Assembly: GCA_024291935.2 (NCBI GenBank)
Contig: CM044317.1
Span: 61,370,730-61,434,729 of the forward strand
Reading direction: 5' to 3'
Length of the DNA stretch: 64,000 bases
Origin: Okapia johnstoni
Lineage: Eukaryota; Chordata; Mammalia; Artiodactyla; Giraffidae
The position numbers were made by a program, and so were the translations under genes. Below are positions 47,798 through 58,250 of the stretch, piece by piece. A model generated the notes under the pieces. It was not told the origin of the DNA, made no database searches, and was given only the letters and a program-made list of their open reading frames with translations. The number at the start of each line of letters is the position of its first letter. Within the stretch, counting starts at the first letter, position 1.

Positions 47798-49004
47798 CAG
47801 TTCATTCACTCAGTCGTGTTCGACTCTTTGCGACCCCATGAATTGCAGCACGCCAGCCTCTCTGTCCATAACCAACTCCCGGAGTCTACCCAAACCCATG
47901 TCCATCGAGTCGGTGATGCCATCCAATCATCTCATCCTCTGTCGTCCCCTTCTCCTCCTGCCCTCAATCCTACCCAGCATTAGGGTCTTTTCCAATGAGT
48001 CAACTCTTTGCATGAAGTGGCCAAAGTATTGGAGTTTCAGCTTCAACATCAGTCCTTCCAATGAACACCCAGGATTGATCTCCTTTAGGATGGATTGATT
48101 GGATCTCCTTGCAGTCCAAGGGACTCTCAAGAGTCTTCTCCAATACCACAGTTCAAAAGCATCAAGTCTTCGGCATTCAGCTTTCTTCACTGTCCAACTC
48201 TCACATCCATACATGACCACTGGAAAAACCATAGCCTTGACTAGACAGACTTTTGTTGGCAAAGTAATGTCTCTGCTTTTAAATATGCTATGTAGGTTGG
48301 CCATAACCTTCCTTCCAAGGAGTAAGCGTCTTTTAATTTCATGGCTGCAATCACCATCTGCAGTGATTTTGGAGCCCCCAAAAATAAAGTTTGACACTGT
48401 TTCCACTGTTTCCCCATCTATTTCCCATGAAGTGATGGGACCAGATGCCATGATCTTAGTTTTCTGAACGTTGAGCTTTAAGACAACTTTTTCACTCTCC
48501 TTTTTCACTTTCATCAAGAGGTTCATTACTTTTTCTTCACTTTCTGCCATAAGGGTGGTGTCATCTGAATATCTGAGGTTATTGATATTTCTCCCGGCAA
48601 TCTTGATTCCAGCTTGTGTTTCTTCCAGCCCAGCATTTCTCATGATGTACTCTGCATAGAAGTTAAATAGCAGGGTGACAATAGACAGCCTTGACGTACT
48701 CCTTTTCCTATTTGGAACCAGTCTGTTGTTCCATGTCCAGTTCTAACTGTTGCTTCCTGACCTGCATACAGGTTTCTCAAGAGGCAGGTCAGATGGTCTG
48801 GTATTCCCATCTCTTTCAGAATTTTCCACAGTTTATTGTGATTCACACAAAGGCCTTGGCATAGTCAATAAAGCAGAAATAGATGTCTTTCTGGAACTCT
48901 CTTGCTTTTTCGATGATCCAGCAGATGTTGGCAATTTGATCTCTGGTTCCTCTGCCTTTTCTAAAACCAGCTTGAACATCTGGAAGTTCACAGTTCACGT
49001 ATTG
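47798..49004 (-). mobile_element. BovB retrotransposon 3' half (minus), 1.2 kb
   Basis: One of the two longest BovB copies in the window. Plus-strand reading starts 'cagttcattcactcagtcgt' (3' tail) and ends at 'agttcacagttcacgtattg' inside the reverse-transcriptase coding region. A perfect 10-bp TSD shows it is a 5'-truncated insertion and not a deletion remnant. It contains the untranslated 3' end shared with the BovA SINEs. Confidence 0.95.
47927..48846 (-). pseudogene. BovB reverse-transcriptase C-terminal remnant
   Basis: Two open segments on the minus strand, 48640-48846 and 47927-48643, are in different frames (frameshift near 48650-48665, where the conserved 'SPCLFNLY' reads 'SPCYLTS'). 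They cover RT palm motifs to the C-terminus, including TGHGTTDWFQIGKGVRQGC, the catalytic box and the C-terminal KAMVFPVVMYGCESW region. The catalytic YADD box reads YSDD (48560-48571). Further upstream (minus, around 48855), the motif ...DYAKAF is followed by a small deletion and a stop. It is 5'-truncated and non-functional. Confidence 0.92.
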
Positions 49005-49014
49005 CTTGTTAGTT

Positions 49015-50103
49015 ACTGACTTGTTTTTATGTCCTTTGCTTTCTCCAATCAGGATGCATGAAGTCTATCAGTAACCTCTTCATACAGTGATGTTCTTAAA
49101 GAAGACTTTTAGCCAACAAAGTCAAGCACATTCAGATGGACTGGGAATGGGACTGCAGACTCTAGCAAACCCCCATTATAGCTTCCTTTCACTTACACCA
49201 GTCTGTGGAATCGCCACTCTTATGCTATCTAGTGATTTTAATTGCGGTTAATAAGTCTCACTCAACTTAAGGGACATTTTAGCAGAAGACAAATTTAGTC
49301 ATAGGGCTAGTCAGTGAAATACTGTCAAACTAGGAAATGATAGTTATACATGCAGAAGATGTTTATACTGGGTTCCAGGCTAATAATCTGAGAAAGAAAC
49401 ATTTAAACAAAGATTTTTAAAAAACTCTTTGGATTGCGTTACAGCAGGAAATGAACCGTGACTGTTTCAGCCTAATCTCCCACTTTCTGAATAAGCTGAC
49501 TGCTAGGTTTAGCCTTTGCAGATGATTTATGCTTTCTCTGTAGTAGGAATTCCTCTGTATTTAGCTTAGGGCAGAGACCTAAGTGGTTTCCACAGGTCAG
49601 CTTGATGGGGTTAGTTATCTAGGCATAACTGATCAAGGGTTAAAATGAGAATGTATTTAAACCACAAAGTGGCCTAGGCTTTATGGCAAAGGCTGCTCCA
49701 GTTTAAAAGTGTGTATTACAGACAAATTAATAAAAAGTAGGTAACTGGTTCAAAAATATGGTGGGATAGAAACATGATGAAAGTGTTGTTCCTTTGTTAA
49801 CCTAAGTTGAACTGGGAGATAGTTTCATTAAAAGTTTGCAGAGAAGGAAGGCAGAGTCTAGATATAGCTCTTGCATATGTGAAACACAAGTATAGACAAA
49901 CAGAGGTGTCTCAAGGAGTTTTGCTACATCCTGAGATTCAACTTATTATTTTTGACTGCCAAAGTAGTGTTTCTTTGACCTAATGTTAAGGCATGTTTCA
50001 AAACAAAAAGAAAAGAAAAAGAAAAAACAAACCCACTCAGCTTTTTGCAAGTATATGTGGCCCCTTTAAGCTTTGCTCAAATTATTTTCCATTTAGAGCT
50101 TCT
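49015..50103. other. Unique non-coding DNA
   Basis: No gene or transposon recognised. 49350-49720 lacks recognisable repeats. Confidence 0.45.
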
Positions 50104-50114
50104 AGACTGAGTTC
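50104..50114. repeat. Left TSD of BOV-A2
   Basis: AGACTGAGTTC, repeated exactly at 50385-50395. Confidence 0.93.
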
Positions 50115-50384
50115 TGGAGAAGGCAATGGCATGCCACTCCAGTACTCTTGCCTGGAAAATCCCATGGACAGAGGAGCCTGGTAGGCTGCAGTCCATGGAG
50201 TCACGAAGAGTCAAGCACGACTGAGTGACTTCACTTTCACTTTTCACTTTCATGCATTGGAGAAGGAAATGGCAACCCACTCCAGTGTTCTTGCCTGGAG
50301 AAGCCCAGCGACAGAGGAGCCTAGTGGGCTGCCGTCTGTGGGGTCGCACAGAGTTGGACACGACTGAAGCAACTTAGCAGCAGC
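50115..50384 (+). mobile_element. BOV-A2 SINE (dimer), complete
   Basis: First unit 'ctggagaaggcaatggcatg', linker 'cactttcacttttcacttt', second unit from about 50260 'ggagaaggaaatggcaaccc', and a short (CAG)n tail. Perfect 11-bp TSD. Young by appearance. Confidence 0.96.
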
Positions 50385-50395
50385 AGACTGAGTTC
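50385..50395. repeat. Right TSD of BOV-A2
   Basis: Exact copy of 50104-50114. Confidence 0.93.
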
Positions 50396-50489
50396 AAGGT
50401 TTACTTCCTCCTGGAAGTCCTTTCTTACTCCCTTCTCTCCCAATCCTCTTCTCTGTTTCTCTACTCTTCTTCTTTAATAACCCATATAA

Positions 50490-50765
50490 CTATGATTTCA
50501 TTCAACAAGTATTTATTGAGCACTTATATATATATGCCAGGTAATATTTTAGCATACGTAGGGTATATTGGTAAACAAAAATTCTTGCTTTCAGTAGATT
50601 TTACATTCTAGTGGTGGGAGGTGAGAAGTGAAAACAAATGAATCCTTTATTTAACTGTAATGCAAAAGTTTACTTTCTCACCTGACTGAAGCCAGAGGAC
50701 TGTGTTTTGTTCATCTCTGTATACACAGTTGGCCTTCAACAAGTATTTATCTAATGACTGAAAAT
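50490..50765 (+). repeat. Ancient repeat (MIR/L2-class-like)
   Basis: 'ttcattcaacaagtatttat' plus 'tgagcacttatatatatatg' and 'gattttacattctagtggtg' belong to the same old module as 8368-9075. 'ggccttcaacaagtatttat' (50731) is a second 3'-end-like piece. Confidence 0.55.
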
Positions 50766-50769
50766 GGAA

Positions 50770-52150
50770 TTCTGAGCAATGACAATATTGAGTCAAAGAC
50801 ATTCTTAAAAGAGAATATTTGAGCCTTTATTCCTCAGTACTAATTTATGAACTAGCACAGTAATTAGAGCAGTTGCATGGCAGAGTTTCCAGTTTTATAG
50901 ATCTAATTTTGGAAAGTTTTATAGCTGAAACATTGAGTTGTCAAACACATCCAATTTCAATGATCACAATACTTCTTTTTAGTCAATGTCCTTGAATTCT
51001 ATAAAATGTTTCCAGTGAAGAATTGTCTATTCTTGGTTGGTTTCTAAAGCACAAAATAAAAATAAAACTCTATTGTTAATAGAATTTAAATACCAATACA
51101 TTATGAGACTCAGTAGGATTTTAAATTTAGTGAAGCTTTGCACTTTAATATTCAAAATAACTCAAATGGTCTTAACTGAATAATTGCTTACATATTTATA
51201 TTTAGTATCCATACGAATGCTGTTTCTTAGAATTTACTTTTTGTAAAATCTCCCTGAAATACAGATAAGCTCCTGAATTTTTTTCCCTAAACCCCCTTGT
51301 TAGAATGACCAGTGTTTGAGAATGAAGATGGTACACTGCCTAGTTTGGGATCCTGAACATAGCTGAAGGTCATATTATACTTGTAGATAAGGATAAGTAC
51401 CAAACTAGTGGGTTGGTCACATCCTTTGTGGAATCTCTATTGTTTACCTTGCTCTGGCCTGGGAAGGCCCCTTGCTCTTTAGCTTATGTCCACTAGAGGG
51501 TGAGTGGGAGAGAGGAAAAGAAACAAAAAAGAAAAGAAGTTTAGCAAGTCTGCTGAACAGTTTCATGATGGGAAATTTTTTGAGTATCAATTTAGGATTT
51601 CTTTATTCATATTCATCTTGCTTCTTATTGCCATGGATACATAAGTTGATTTTTATGAATACAGCATTTATAAGTGGCAAGTTATAAGATGGCAGTATCT
51701 TATACTGAGTCTATTTTTACAACTCGAAAAATAAATGCCATCCAGATAACTTAAAGCAGCACTCTGAAACCACACTAAGCTTTCTTGGTGAAAACAACTT
51801 CCAGACATGCAACATCATAATTTTTGATTCAAATTTTTAGACCTTCAGTAAATATTTTTGAATTGGGTTCTATGAGTGTGAGAATACATTAGGTTCTTGG
51901 ACTATCATTCTACTGATAATGCCGAAACAAGCTTATCTGTTTATGTATCTTGAGTGATACCCTTAAGTAATGAAAATAGTCATGTAAGTCAAGAACTGCA
52001 AGTTTGAACATTCTTCACAGCCCTTCTCAAAGTTAGCAGCAGCTCTCTGCTCTGCAGATTGATGATGTTAGGAAGGTGGTATATGTTGCTCAAAATACTG
52101 ACCACCTATTGTGATTCTGGAATCCCACCAGAGCTATGTATAGGGTAAAG
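50770..52150. other. Unique AT-rich non-coding DNA
   Basis: Nothing recognised. Confidence 0.45.
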
Positions 52151-52153
52151 TAC

Positions 52154-52223
52154 AAAAAAAAGGAAAGAAGGAAAAGAGAGAGGAAGGAAGGAGGGGGAGG
52201 GAGGGAGAGAGGGAGAGCAAGAG
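52154..52223. repeat. (GGAA)n/(GGGA)n purine tract
   Basis: About 70 bp of almost pure A/G with GGAAGGAAGGAGGGGG-type units. A long minus-strand open frame crossing it is a by-product of this low complexity. Confidence 0.92.
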
Positions 52224-52559
52224 TGTCAATATAACCAGAAATTACTAATTTACATGAGTTAATTGTGTTTCTGTCTCTGACACCCAAACACCTCCATAAC
52301 CCCCACCCTGATTGCCCCACATACACACACAAACAGATACACAAAAAATGACACACAATTCCACACTGGGGGCCAAGGTTTGGCACTGGACTATTTCTTA
52401 TTCTTTGTACAATCTGCCTGTTAAAAAAAACACTTTTATAGTTACTGTTTATCTTTCTTTTTGTAACCATAGACACTCCCACATAGCACAAGCTCAAATC
52501 CAGCCAAATTCTGTGTGTTTTTAAACAAAGAAAACAGGTCTTCTAGTTCTGTGTTAGCA

Positions 52560-52700
52560 AAGTCACCTCTTTTACTGCCAGTGCTAATGCTAAACATGTA
52601 ATAATACTTTATTGTCATGAGCAGGAATCTGCTTTGCTAATTAAATGCAGCTGTCAGTAATTACTACTTGTCAGTGTAATCTATTTTAGGGAGCTCTACT
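52560..52700. promoter_or_regulatory. Candidate homeodomain/E-box motif cluster
   Basis: Two TAATTA cores (52638-52643 and 52658-52663) are spaced 20 bp start to start, i.e. about two helical turns. CAGCTG (52648-52653), overlapping CTGTCA (the TGACAG motif of TALE homeodomains in reverse), lies between them. A related TTGTCAGTGTAAT follows at 52668-52680. The segment lies in repeat-free DNA. A regulatory role is inference only; AT-rich DNA produces TAATTA often. Confidence 0.3.
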
Positions 52701-53661
52701 TTAAATGATAAAAGATGGGTCTGATATTGAGAGGGTGGGATAGGCAAGGTGACTGCCTACTTCCTCAAACCAGGAACTCACTCTTTTATAATGAATGAGT
52801 AACTTTATTGTGAAGACATCTTAACTAGATTATTCTGTATTTTCTGGTGCAAGATTGAAAAACTTTGCAGTTATTTTTTTTTTTAATATCGGAAATCTAA
52901 ATGTCACCACCTTTGTCCCACCACCAAGTACTATGACTTTCACAGAGTTAAAAATGCATCATTTAATGGGGGAAAATACGTGCAGCAGGGAGTCTGAGGG
53001 AGGCTTGACACACAAGTGGCTTTAGCCCACACAGCCTGAGAGACTTATCACACCCCTCACAGCATCCTGACTGCCTCATCCTTCTTCTCCCACCATCTGT
53101 TTTACATCCAGCACTCCAATAGTCCTCATGTTGCTGGATAATTAATTATCTTGTTATAGGTCCCAACAAATTTGGCAACTACTCTTCTGAATACAGCACA
53201 TTTTTAAAATAGAATTAATAATTTGTTCATCCCAGGTGAAAAAAAAAGCTATCCAGATGGGAAAATATTAATAATAAAAAAGTAGAACTACTTAAATGTA
53301 TTTTTGAAATATAGTAGGCAAAAGACAATAACTTGTATTCCTTTTCCTAAAACTCTTCTTTTGGGTAAGAGATGCAAGGTCCAGTGGAAATGGTATAAAT
53401 TCTCCCTTTTCATGAAATAAATGTTAACCTCCTTTACTGAGAAAATGTGAGTTATTCCAGATAGTTCTAAAAACCAAAATGTTAAAAATTCTGAGTGATC
53501 AGCATCTCAGAGAGAACGCATTGAATAGCCACTGAGCTCCTTAAAAAGAATTCAAAGGAAAAAATCAATAAGACAAACATGGATGGTTGTGGGACTTCTG
53601 AAAGTTTCTGACTTTTATGGGTTCCTACAACCACAATTTCACTGCATCTTTGATAGCCTGT
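52701..53661. other. Unique non-coding DNA
   Basis: Nothing recognised. Confidence 0.45.
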
Positions 53662-53675
53662 CATGTGCCAAACTC
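53662..53675. repeat. Left TSD of Bov-tA
   Basis: CATGTGCCAAACTC, repeated exactly at 53892-53905. Confidence 0.95.
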
Positions 53676-53891
53676 GAGTTTTCCTAGTGGCTCAGATGGT
53701 AAAGAATCCACCTGCAATGCAGGAGAACCAGGTTTGATCCCAGGGTCAGGAAGATCCCTTTGAGAAGGGAATGGTAACCCACTCCAATATTCTTGCCTGG
53801 AGAATCCCATGGACAGAGGAGCCTGGCGGGCTACAGTCCATGGAGCAGCAAACAGTTGAACACAGCTGAAGCAACTTAGCACTCATGCATG
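53676..53891 (+). mobile_element. Bov-tA SINE, complete
   Basis: Head 'gagttttcctagtggctcag', body 'gggaatggtaacccactcca', end 'gaagcaacttagcactcatg'. Full length with a perfect 14-bp TSD. Confidence 0.96.
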
Positions 53892-53905
53892 CATGTGCCA
53901 AACTC
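53892..53905. repeat. Right TSD of Bov-tA
   Basis: Exact copy of 53662-53675. Confidence 0.95.
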
Positions 53906-53979
53906 AGTCTTTTGAATCAGTTAAATGATATTCCTAGATGACAGTAGGTGCTCAATGAATAGCTGCCTGAATGTAGGAG

Positions 53980-54688
53980 TGATGACCTTGAGCTGCTGTC
54001 AAGATATTGTTTCTTGCTGCTCACTCCAGCTGGTCAAAGCTGGCAAGTGATACTTGGTGGCAAGTGTTTAGACAGCAGAGACAAAGAGGCATACTATCAA
54101 ACTGTGGTCTGGTGATGACTGAGGTGGGGAGAACATAGACCCTGTTTCCTCATATGAGCATCCACAGGGCAACACACAAACATCTCCAGTTCCTTTCTCT
54201 GTGCTATACTCTCTCCTACATCAGGGTCCCTTTTGCCAACTTAGGTTATAAATAACACTTGCTTCTCTTCTCGAACAACAAAAAGTGTCCTTTTCCTTAG
54301 GTCTACTTTAAATACCAAAAGAGTCCTGGTACAAAGACTATGTATATGTGGATAGCTGTACTATATGTACAGCTACCAGAATGTCTATACCAGCTTCATG
54401 TTGGGTGAGGGATGAAGGTGCAGGCCAGGCACTGGTGGAGGTTGAGAGGAATATGTGTATACATACATTAGGGGGCCATTAACAAATAAACAAATAATTC
54501 TATAGACTATGATATGTACTATACATAATAAAGGATCAGAAAACTATCCCATCCTAGCTCAGGTGGGGGTGAATAAGTTGCAAAGGAGAGGAATAAGAAA
54601 ACAAGAGAAGTGGTAAGGAAGACAAGAAGTTAGACTAGCAGAGGAGCTGGTATGTGCAAAGTCATGGACTTGTGAGCTATTCTTTGCT
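53980..54688. other. Unique non-coding DNA
   Basis: A short MIR-like tail ('gacagtaggtgctcaatgaa', 53941) precedes it; otherwise nothing recognised. Confidence 0.4.
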
Positions 54689-55086
54689 TCAGTTCAGTTC
54701 AGTTCAGTCACTCAGTCGTGTCCAACTCTTTGTGACCCCATGGACTGCAGCACGCCAGGCCTCCCTGTCCGTCACCAACTCCTGGAGTTTACTCAAACTC
54801 ATGTCCACTGAGTCGGTGATGCCACCCAACCACCTCATCCTCTGTCATCCCCTTCTTCTCCTGCCTTCGATCTTTCCCAGCATCAGGTCTTTTCAAATGA
54901 GTCAGTTCTTCGCATCAGGTGGCCAAAGTATTGGAGTTTCAGCTTCAGCATCAGTCCTTCCAATGAATATTCAGGACTGATTTCCTTTAGGATGGACTGG
55001 TTGGATCTCCTTGCAGTCCAAGTGAATCTCAAGAGTCTTCTCCAACACTGCAATTCAGAAGCATCAATTCTTCAGCTCTCAGCTTT

Positions 55087-55122
55087 CTTTATATTTATAT
55101 TTATATATATTTATATTATATT
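55087..55122. repeat. (TATATTTA)n tract inside BovB
   Basis: 'tttatatttatatttatata' replaces the usual short 'ttcacagtccaac' segment of BovB between 'cagctttct' and 'tctcacatccatac'. It is an AT-rich microsatellite that arose or inserted within the element. Confidence 0.85.
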
Positions 55123-56120
55123 CTCACATCCATACATGACTATGGGAAAAACCATAGCTTTGACTAGATGGACCTTTGTTGGCAAAGTAATGTCTCTGCT
55201 TTTTAATATGCTGTCTAGGTTGGTCATAACTTTTCTTCCAAGGAGCAAGCATCTTTTAATTTCAAGGCTGCAATCACCATCTGCAGTGATTTTGGAGCCC
55301 AAAAAAAATAAAGTCTGACACTGTTTCCACTGTTTCCCCATCTATTTCCCATGAAGTGGTAGGACCAGATGCCATGATCTTAGTTTTCTGAACGTTGAGC
55401 TTTAAGCCAACTTTTTCACTCTCCTCTTTCACTTTCATCAAGAGGCTCTTCAGTTCTTCTTCACTTTCTGCCATAAGGGTGGTGTCATCTGCATATCTGA
55501 GGTTATTGATATTTTTCCCAGCAATCTTGATTCCAGCTTGTGCTTCTTCCAGCCCAGCATTTCTCAAGATGTACTCTGCATATAAGTTAAATAAGCAGGG
55601 TGACAGTATACAGCATTGACGTACTCTTCTCCCAATTTGGAACCAGTCTGTTGTTCCATGTCCAGTTCTAACCATTGCTTCCTGACCTGCATACAGATTT
55701 CTCAAGAGGCAGGTCGGGTGGCCTGGTATTCCCATCTCTTTCAGAATTTTCTAGAGCTTTTTGTGATCCACACAGTCAAAGGCTTTGGGATAGTTGATAA
55801 AGCAGTAGATGTTTTTTCTGGAACTCTCTTGCTTTTTCAATGATCCAGCAGATGTTGGCAATTTGATCTCTGATTCCTCTGTCTTTTCTAAATCCAGCTT
55901 GAACATCTGGAAGTTCATGGTTCACATATTGTTGAAGACTGGCTTGGAGAATTTTGAGTATTACTTTACTAGCATGTGAGATGAGTGCAATTGTGCGGTA
56001 GTTTGAGCATTCTTTGGCATTGCCTTTCTTTGGGATTGGAATGAAAACTGACCTTTTCCAGTCCTGTGGCCACTGCTGAGTTTTCCAAATTTGCTGGCAT
56101 ATTGAGTGCAGCACTTTCAC
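55111..56120 (-). pseudogene. BovB reverse-transcriptase remnant (main part)
   Basis: Minus-strand open segments 55776-56120, 55274-55735 and 55111-55341 together cover the RT fingers/palm to C-terminus in order (PIPKKGNAKECSNYRTIALI, then TGHGTTDWFQIG, then the YADD box at 55484-55495, then GSKITADGDCSLEIK). Frame changes separate them. The catalytic YADD is intact, but the motif-A region reads INYPKAF where other BovB copies have IDYAKAF, so the first catalytic Asp is changed to Asn (codon at 55793-55795). VRQGC reads VRQCC. Non-functional. Confidence 0.92.
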
Positions 56121-56130
56121 AGAATCATCT

Positions 56131-56466
56131 GTGTCTGGAGAACTAGGGATGGAGGTTCATGACATTGTACAGGAGGCAGGTATCAAGAGCATCCCCAAGA
56201 AAAAGAAATGCAAAAGGACAAAATGGCTGTTTGAGGAGGCCTTACAAATAGCTGTGAAAAGAAGAGAAGCTAAAGGCAAAGGAGCAAAGGAAAGATATAC
56301 ACATTTGAATGCACAGTTCCAAAAAATAACAAGGAGAGATAAGAAAGCCTTCCTCAGTGATCAATGCAAAGAAATACAGGAAAACAATAGAATGGGAAGA
56401 CTAGAGATCTCTTCAAGAAAATTAGAGATACCAAGGGCATATTTCATGCAAAGATGGGTACAATAA
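56131..56466 (+). pseudogene. BovB upstream coding remnant in inverted segment
   Basis: An open plus-strand frame of about 111 codons reads as the BovB polyprotein linker between endonuclease and RT (GELGMEVHDIVQEAGIKS, then ALQIAVKRREAKGKG, then RRDKKAFLSDQCKEI). It then loses frame in 'NNRMGRLEISS', where a base loss disrupts GKTRD. It lies upstream of the RT in an intact element, so its plus orientation here proves the inversion. Confidence 0.9.
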
Positions 56467-56580
56467 AGGACAGAAATAGTATGGACCTAACAGAAGCATA
56501 TTAAGCATATTAAGAAGAGGTGGCAAGAATACATAAAGCTAATAAGGAAAGCAGTGAGAATATGGCAGGGGAATTATATC

Positions 56581-56656
56581 TGGTAGGTAGGTAGATGTTC
56601 AAAAGGCAAGACTGTTCATGTCTAGCAGTGGGGCTGGTAAGGTAGGTAGATGTTCA
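56581..56656. repeat. Imperfect 22-bp direct repeat, 54 bp apart
   Basis: TGGTAGGTAGGTAGATGTTC (56581-56600) recurs as TGGTAAGGTAGGTAGATGTT (56635-56654). No element is recognisable between the copies. Confidence 0.75.
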
Positions 56657-56659
56657 AGA

Positions 56660-58025
56660 CTAGTCTAGGAAGGAAGAGAAGGAAAAATACAAGATGATCC
56701 CAAGTTACCTGTGTTGCTACTGTGATATTTTTCTGTTTTCTCACTTTTCTTGGGTATCTAGACAGATGAAACCACCAGTACAGAAGAGCAAAATAACAAA
56801 GTATTCGAGAAGAGGTAACATTTAGAAAGTAATGGTGTATGAAAATCCTTGAACTCTTGATCTTACTGTTGGTAATTTCACAGCCGTGTGTCTGTTATTC
56901 AAAGGATGAAAGTATTTGCAGAATTCAGAAATTTCAAAGCTAAATGCTGCCAAGTAACCTTTGACTGTCTAGTCGTCCATTTCAGAGTATATGGTGTATG
57001 AGAATAAGATAAATACCTGATTAAGAAAAGTAATTCTGTCTATAGACAATCAAGCAATAATAATTATAGCTAATATTTATTAAAACATTATGGTGTACCA
57101 GATCAGGACAATAGGCAATAATGTCCTTCCTTTTAAAGAGTCATATCAGGGTTACATGGGTACTGCATATGTAGGCTAGATTTGGGAACAGAGGATTGTA
57201 ACTATACCTGAATAAAATGAAAATAACTACTCCCACTGGTTACCGAGGCATCTGCTGGCCTTGCACCTCCTCACATCTCCCTTATCTGCCCTGTTTTCTG
57301 CCTCTGCCTTCCCCCTTCTCTCCTTCCTTCTGTGGATCCCTCAGTGGTCTGCTCTCTAGGTTCTGGATGCCTGAAGGGAGAATCTCTGAGTCTACCCCAT
57401 TAACCCATGTGCCAAGTACCATGGAGAAAAAGGGGACAATCCCTGCCCCTTGAGAGGCACTCAGTCAGGGGGCCCTTGAAACAGTCCTCAGGCCTTTTCC
57501 AGCTACTCTCAGGAGGGCGTAATCCTTCAGGAACCCCAGAGCTCCCTGTGGTGAGCCTTCTGCTTCTCCATGCTTCCCAGGGCTCTTTGGTCCCATTCTA
57601 TTTCATTCAGCTCAGAAAGAAGGGAGGGAGTTAAGAAGTTCAGGTCACAGGTAGCTGACTCACCAGATGCAGAAATTCTACTAGCATGGTCTGGTGATCC
57701 CCTACCACTGCATGGGAAGCATAAATGCAACTATGTAGCAGGATCTTGGCAACCAATTGAAATCTACTGAAAACAGATCCAATAGTTTACTAAAAATTAA
57801 TCTAGTTTCATTCTTTGCTCTCATGTCCACTGTACATACATAGGAAAAAAGTGTGATATACATACACAGGAAAATAGGGTGATAAGACAAAGTCAGGAAA
57901 TTAACCTTTATTGAAGATAAACCCCTCTTTTGTTGCAGGGAAGACACAAGGAAATAGGAAGGCATGGGTTTCTAGGCCCAGAAATACAGGGATGGTGTGT
58001 AGGGGCTAATTGCTACTCAGACGTC
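56660..58025. other. Non-coding DNA with a G/C-richer unclassified block
   Basis: 57045-57140 has weak MIR-like wording ('agctaatatttattaaaaca'). 57217-57725 is distinctly richer in G/C and pyrimidine tracts than its surroundings. It contains overlapping 65-80-codon frames on both strands without domains. It may be an old LTR or another ancient repeat; I cannot classify it. Confidence 0.35.
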
Positions 58026-58029
58026 TGTT

Positions 58030-58250
58030 GGTGTGGCTAAGTGTGGGCTCTAGGCCAGATGGCCTGGGTTTAGGTTATGGCTCCACCCCTCTAGCTAGAG
58101 GACATCTCTGGGCCTCAGTTTCCTCATCTGTGAAATGGAACTACTGATGACACATATTCCATTGAATGCATTGTGGGAAAGTAATGTGTTAAGACCTGTA
58201 CAAAGCTTGGTACATCAGTAAATGTCAATTAGCTATTATCATTTATTACT
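58030..58250 (+). repeat. MIR SINE
   Basis: 'gtgtgggctctaggccagat', 'ggcctgggtttaggttatgg', 'ctgggcctcagtttcctcat' and 'ctgtgaaatggaactactga' then 'cttggtacatcagtaaatgt' follow MIR order closely. Confidence 0.87.

Larger units (their letters stand above)
54690..56535 (-). mobile_element. BovB retrotransposon with 5' inversion, 1.85 kb
   Basis: From 54690 to 56130 the element is in minus orientation, starting with four TTCAG units and running through the 3' end and most of the RT-coding region to 'gcactttcacagaatcatct'. At 56131 the orientation flips: 56131-56535 is BovB coding sequence from further upstream in the element, in plus orientation. The two pieces meet head to head. Compared with the usual BovB order, roughly 190 bp between them appears missing. 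This is the architecture produced by twin priming. No clear TSD was found. Confidence 0.93.

Noticed and set aside
52090..52497. 135-codon minus-strand open frame
   Set aside because: It runs through the GGAA/GGGA purine tract (poly-Leu/Ser/Pro translation) and a CA-rich stretch; low complexity explains the lack of stops and no domain is visible.
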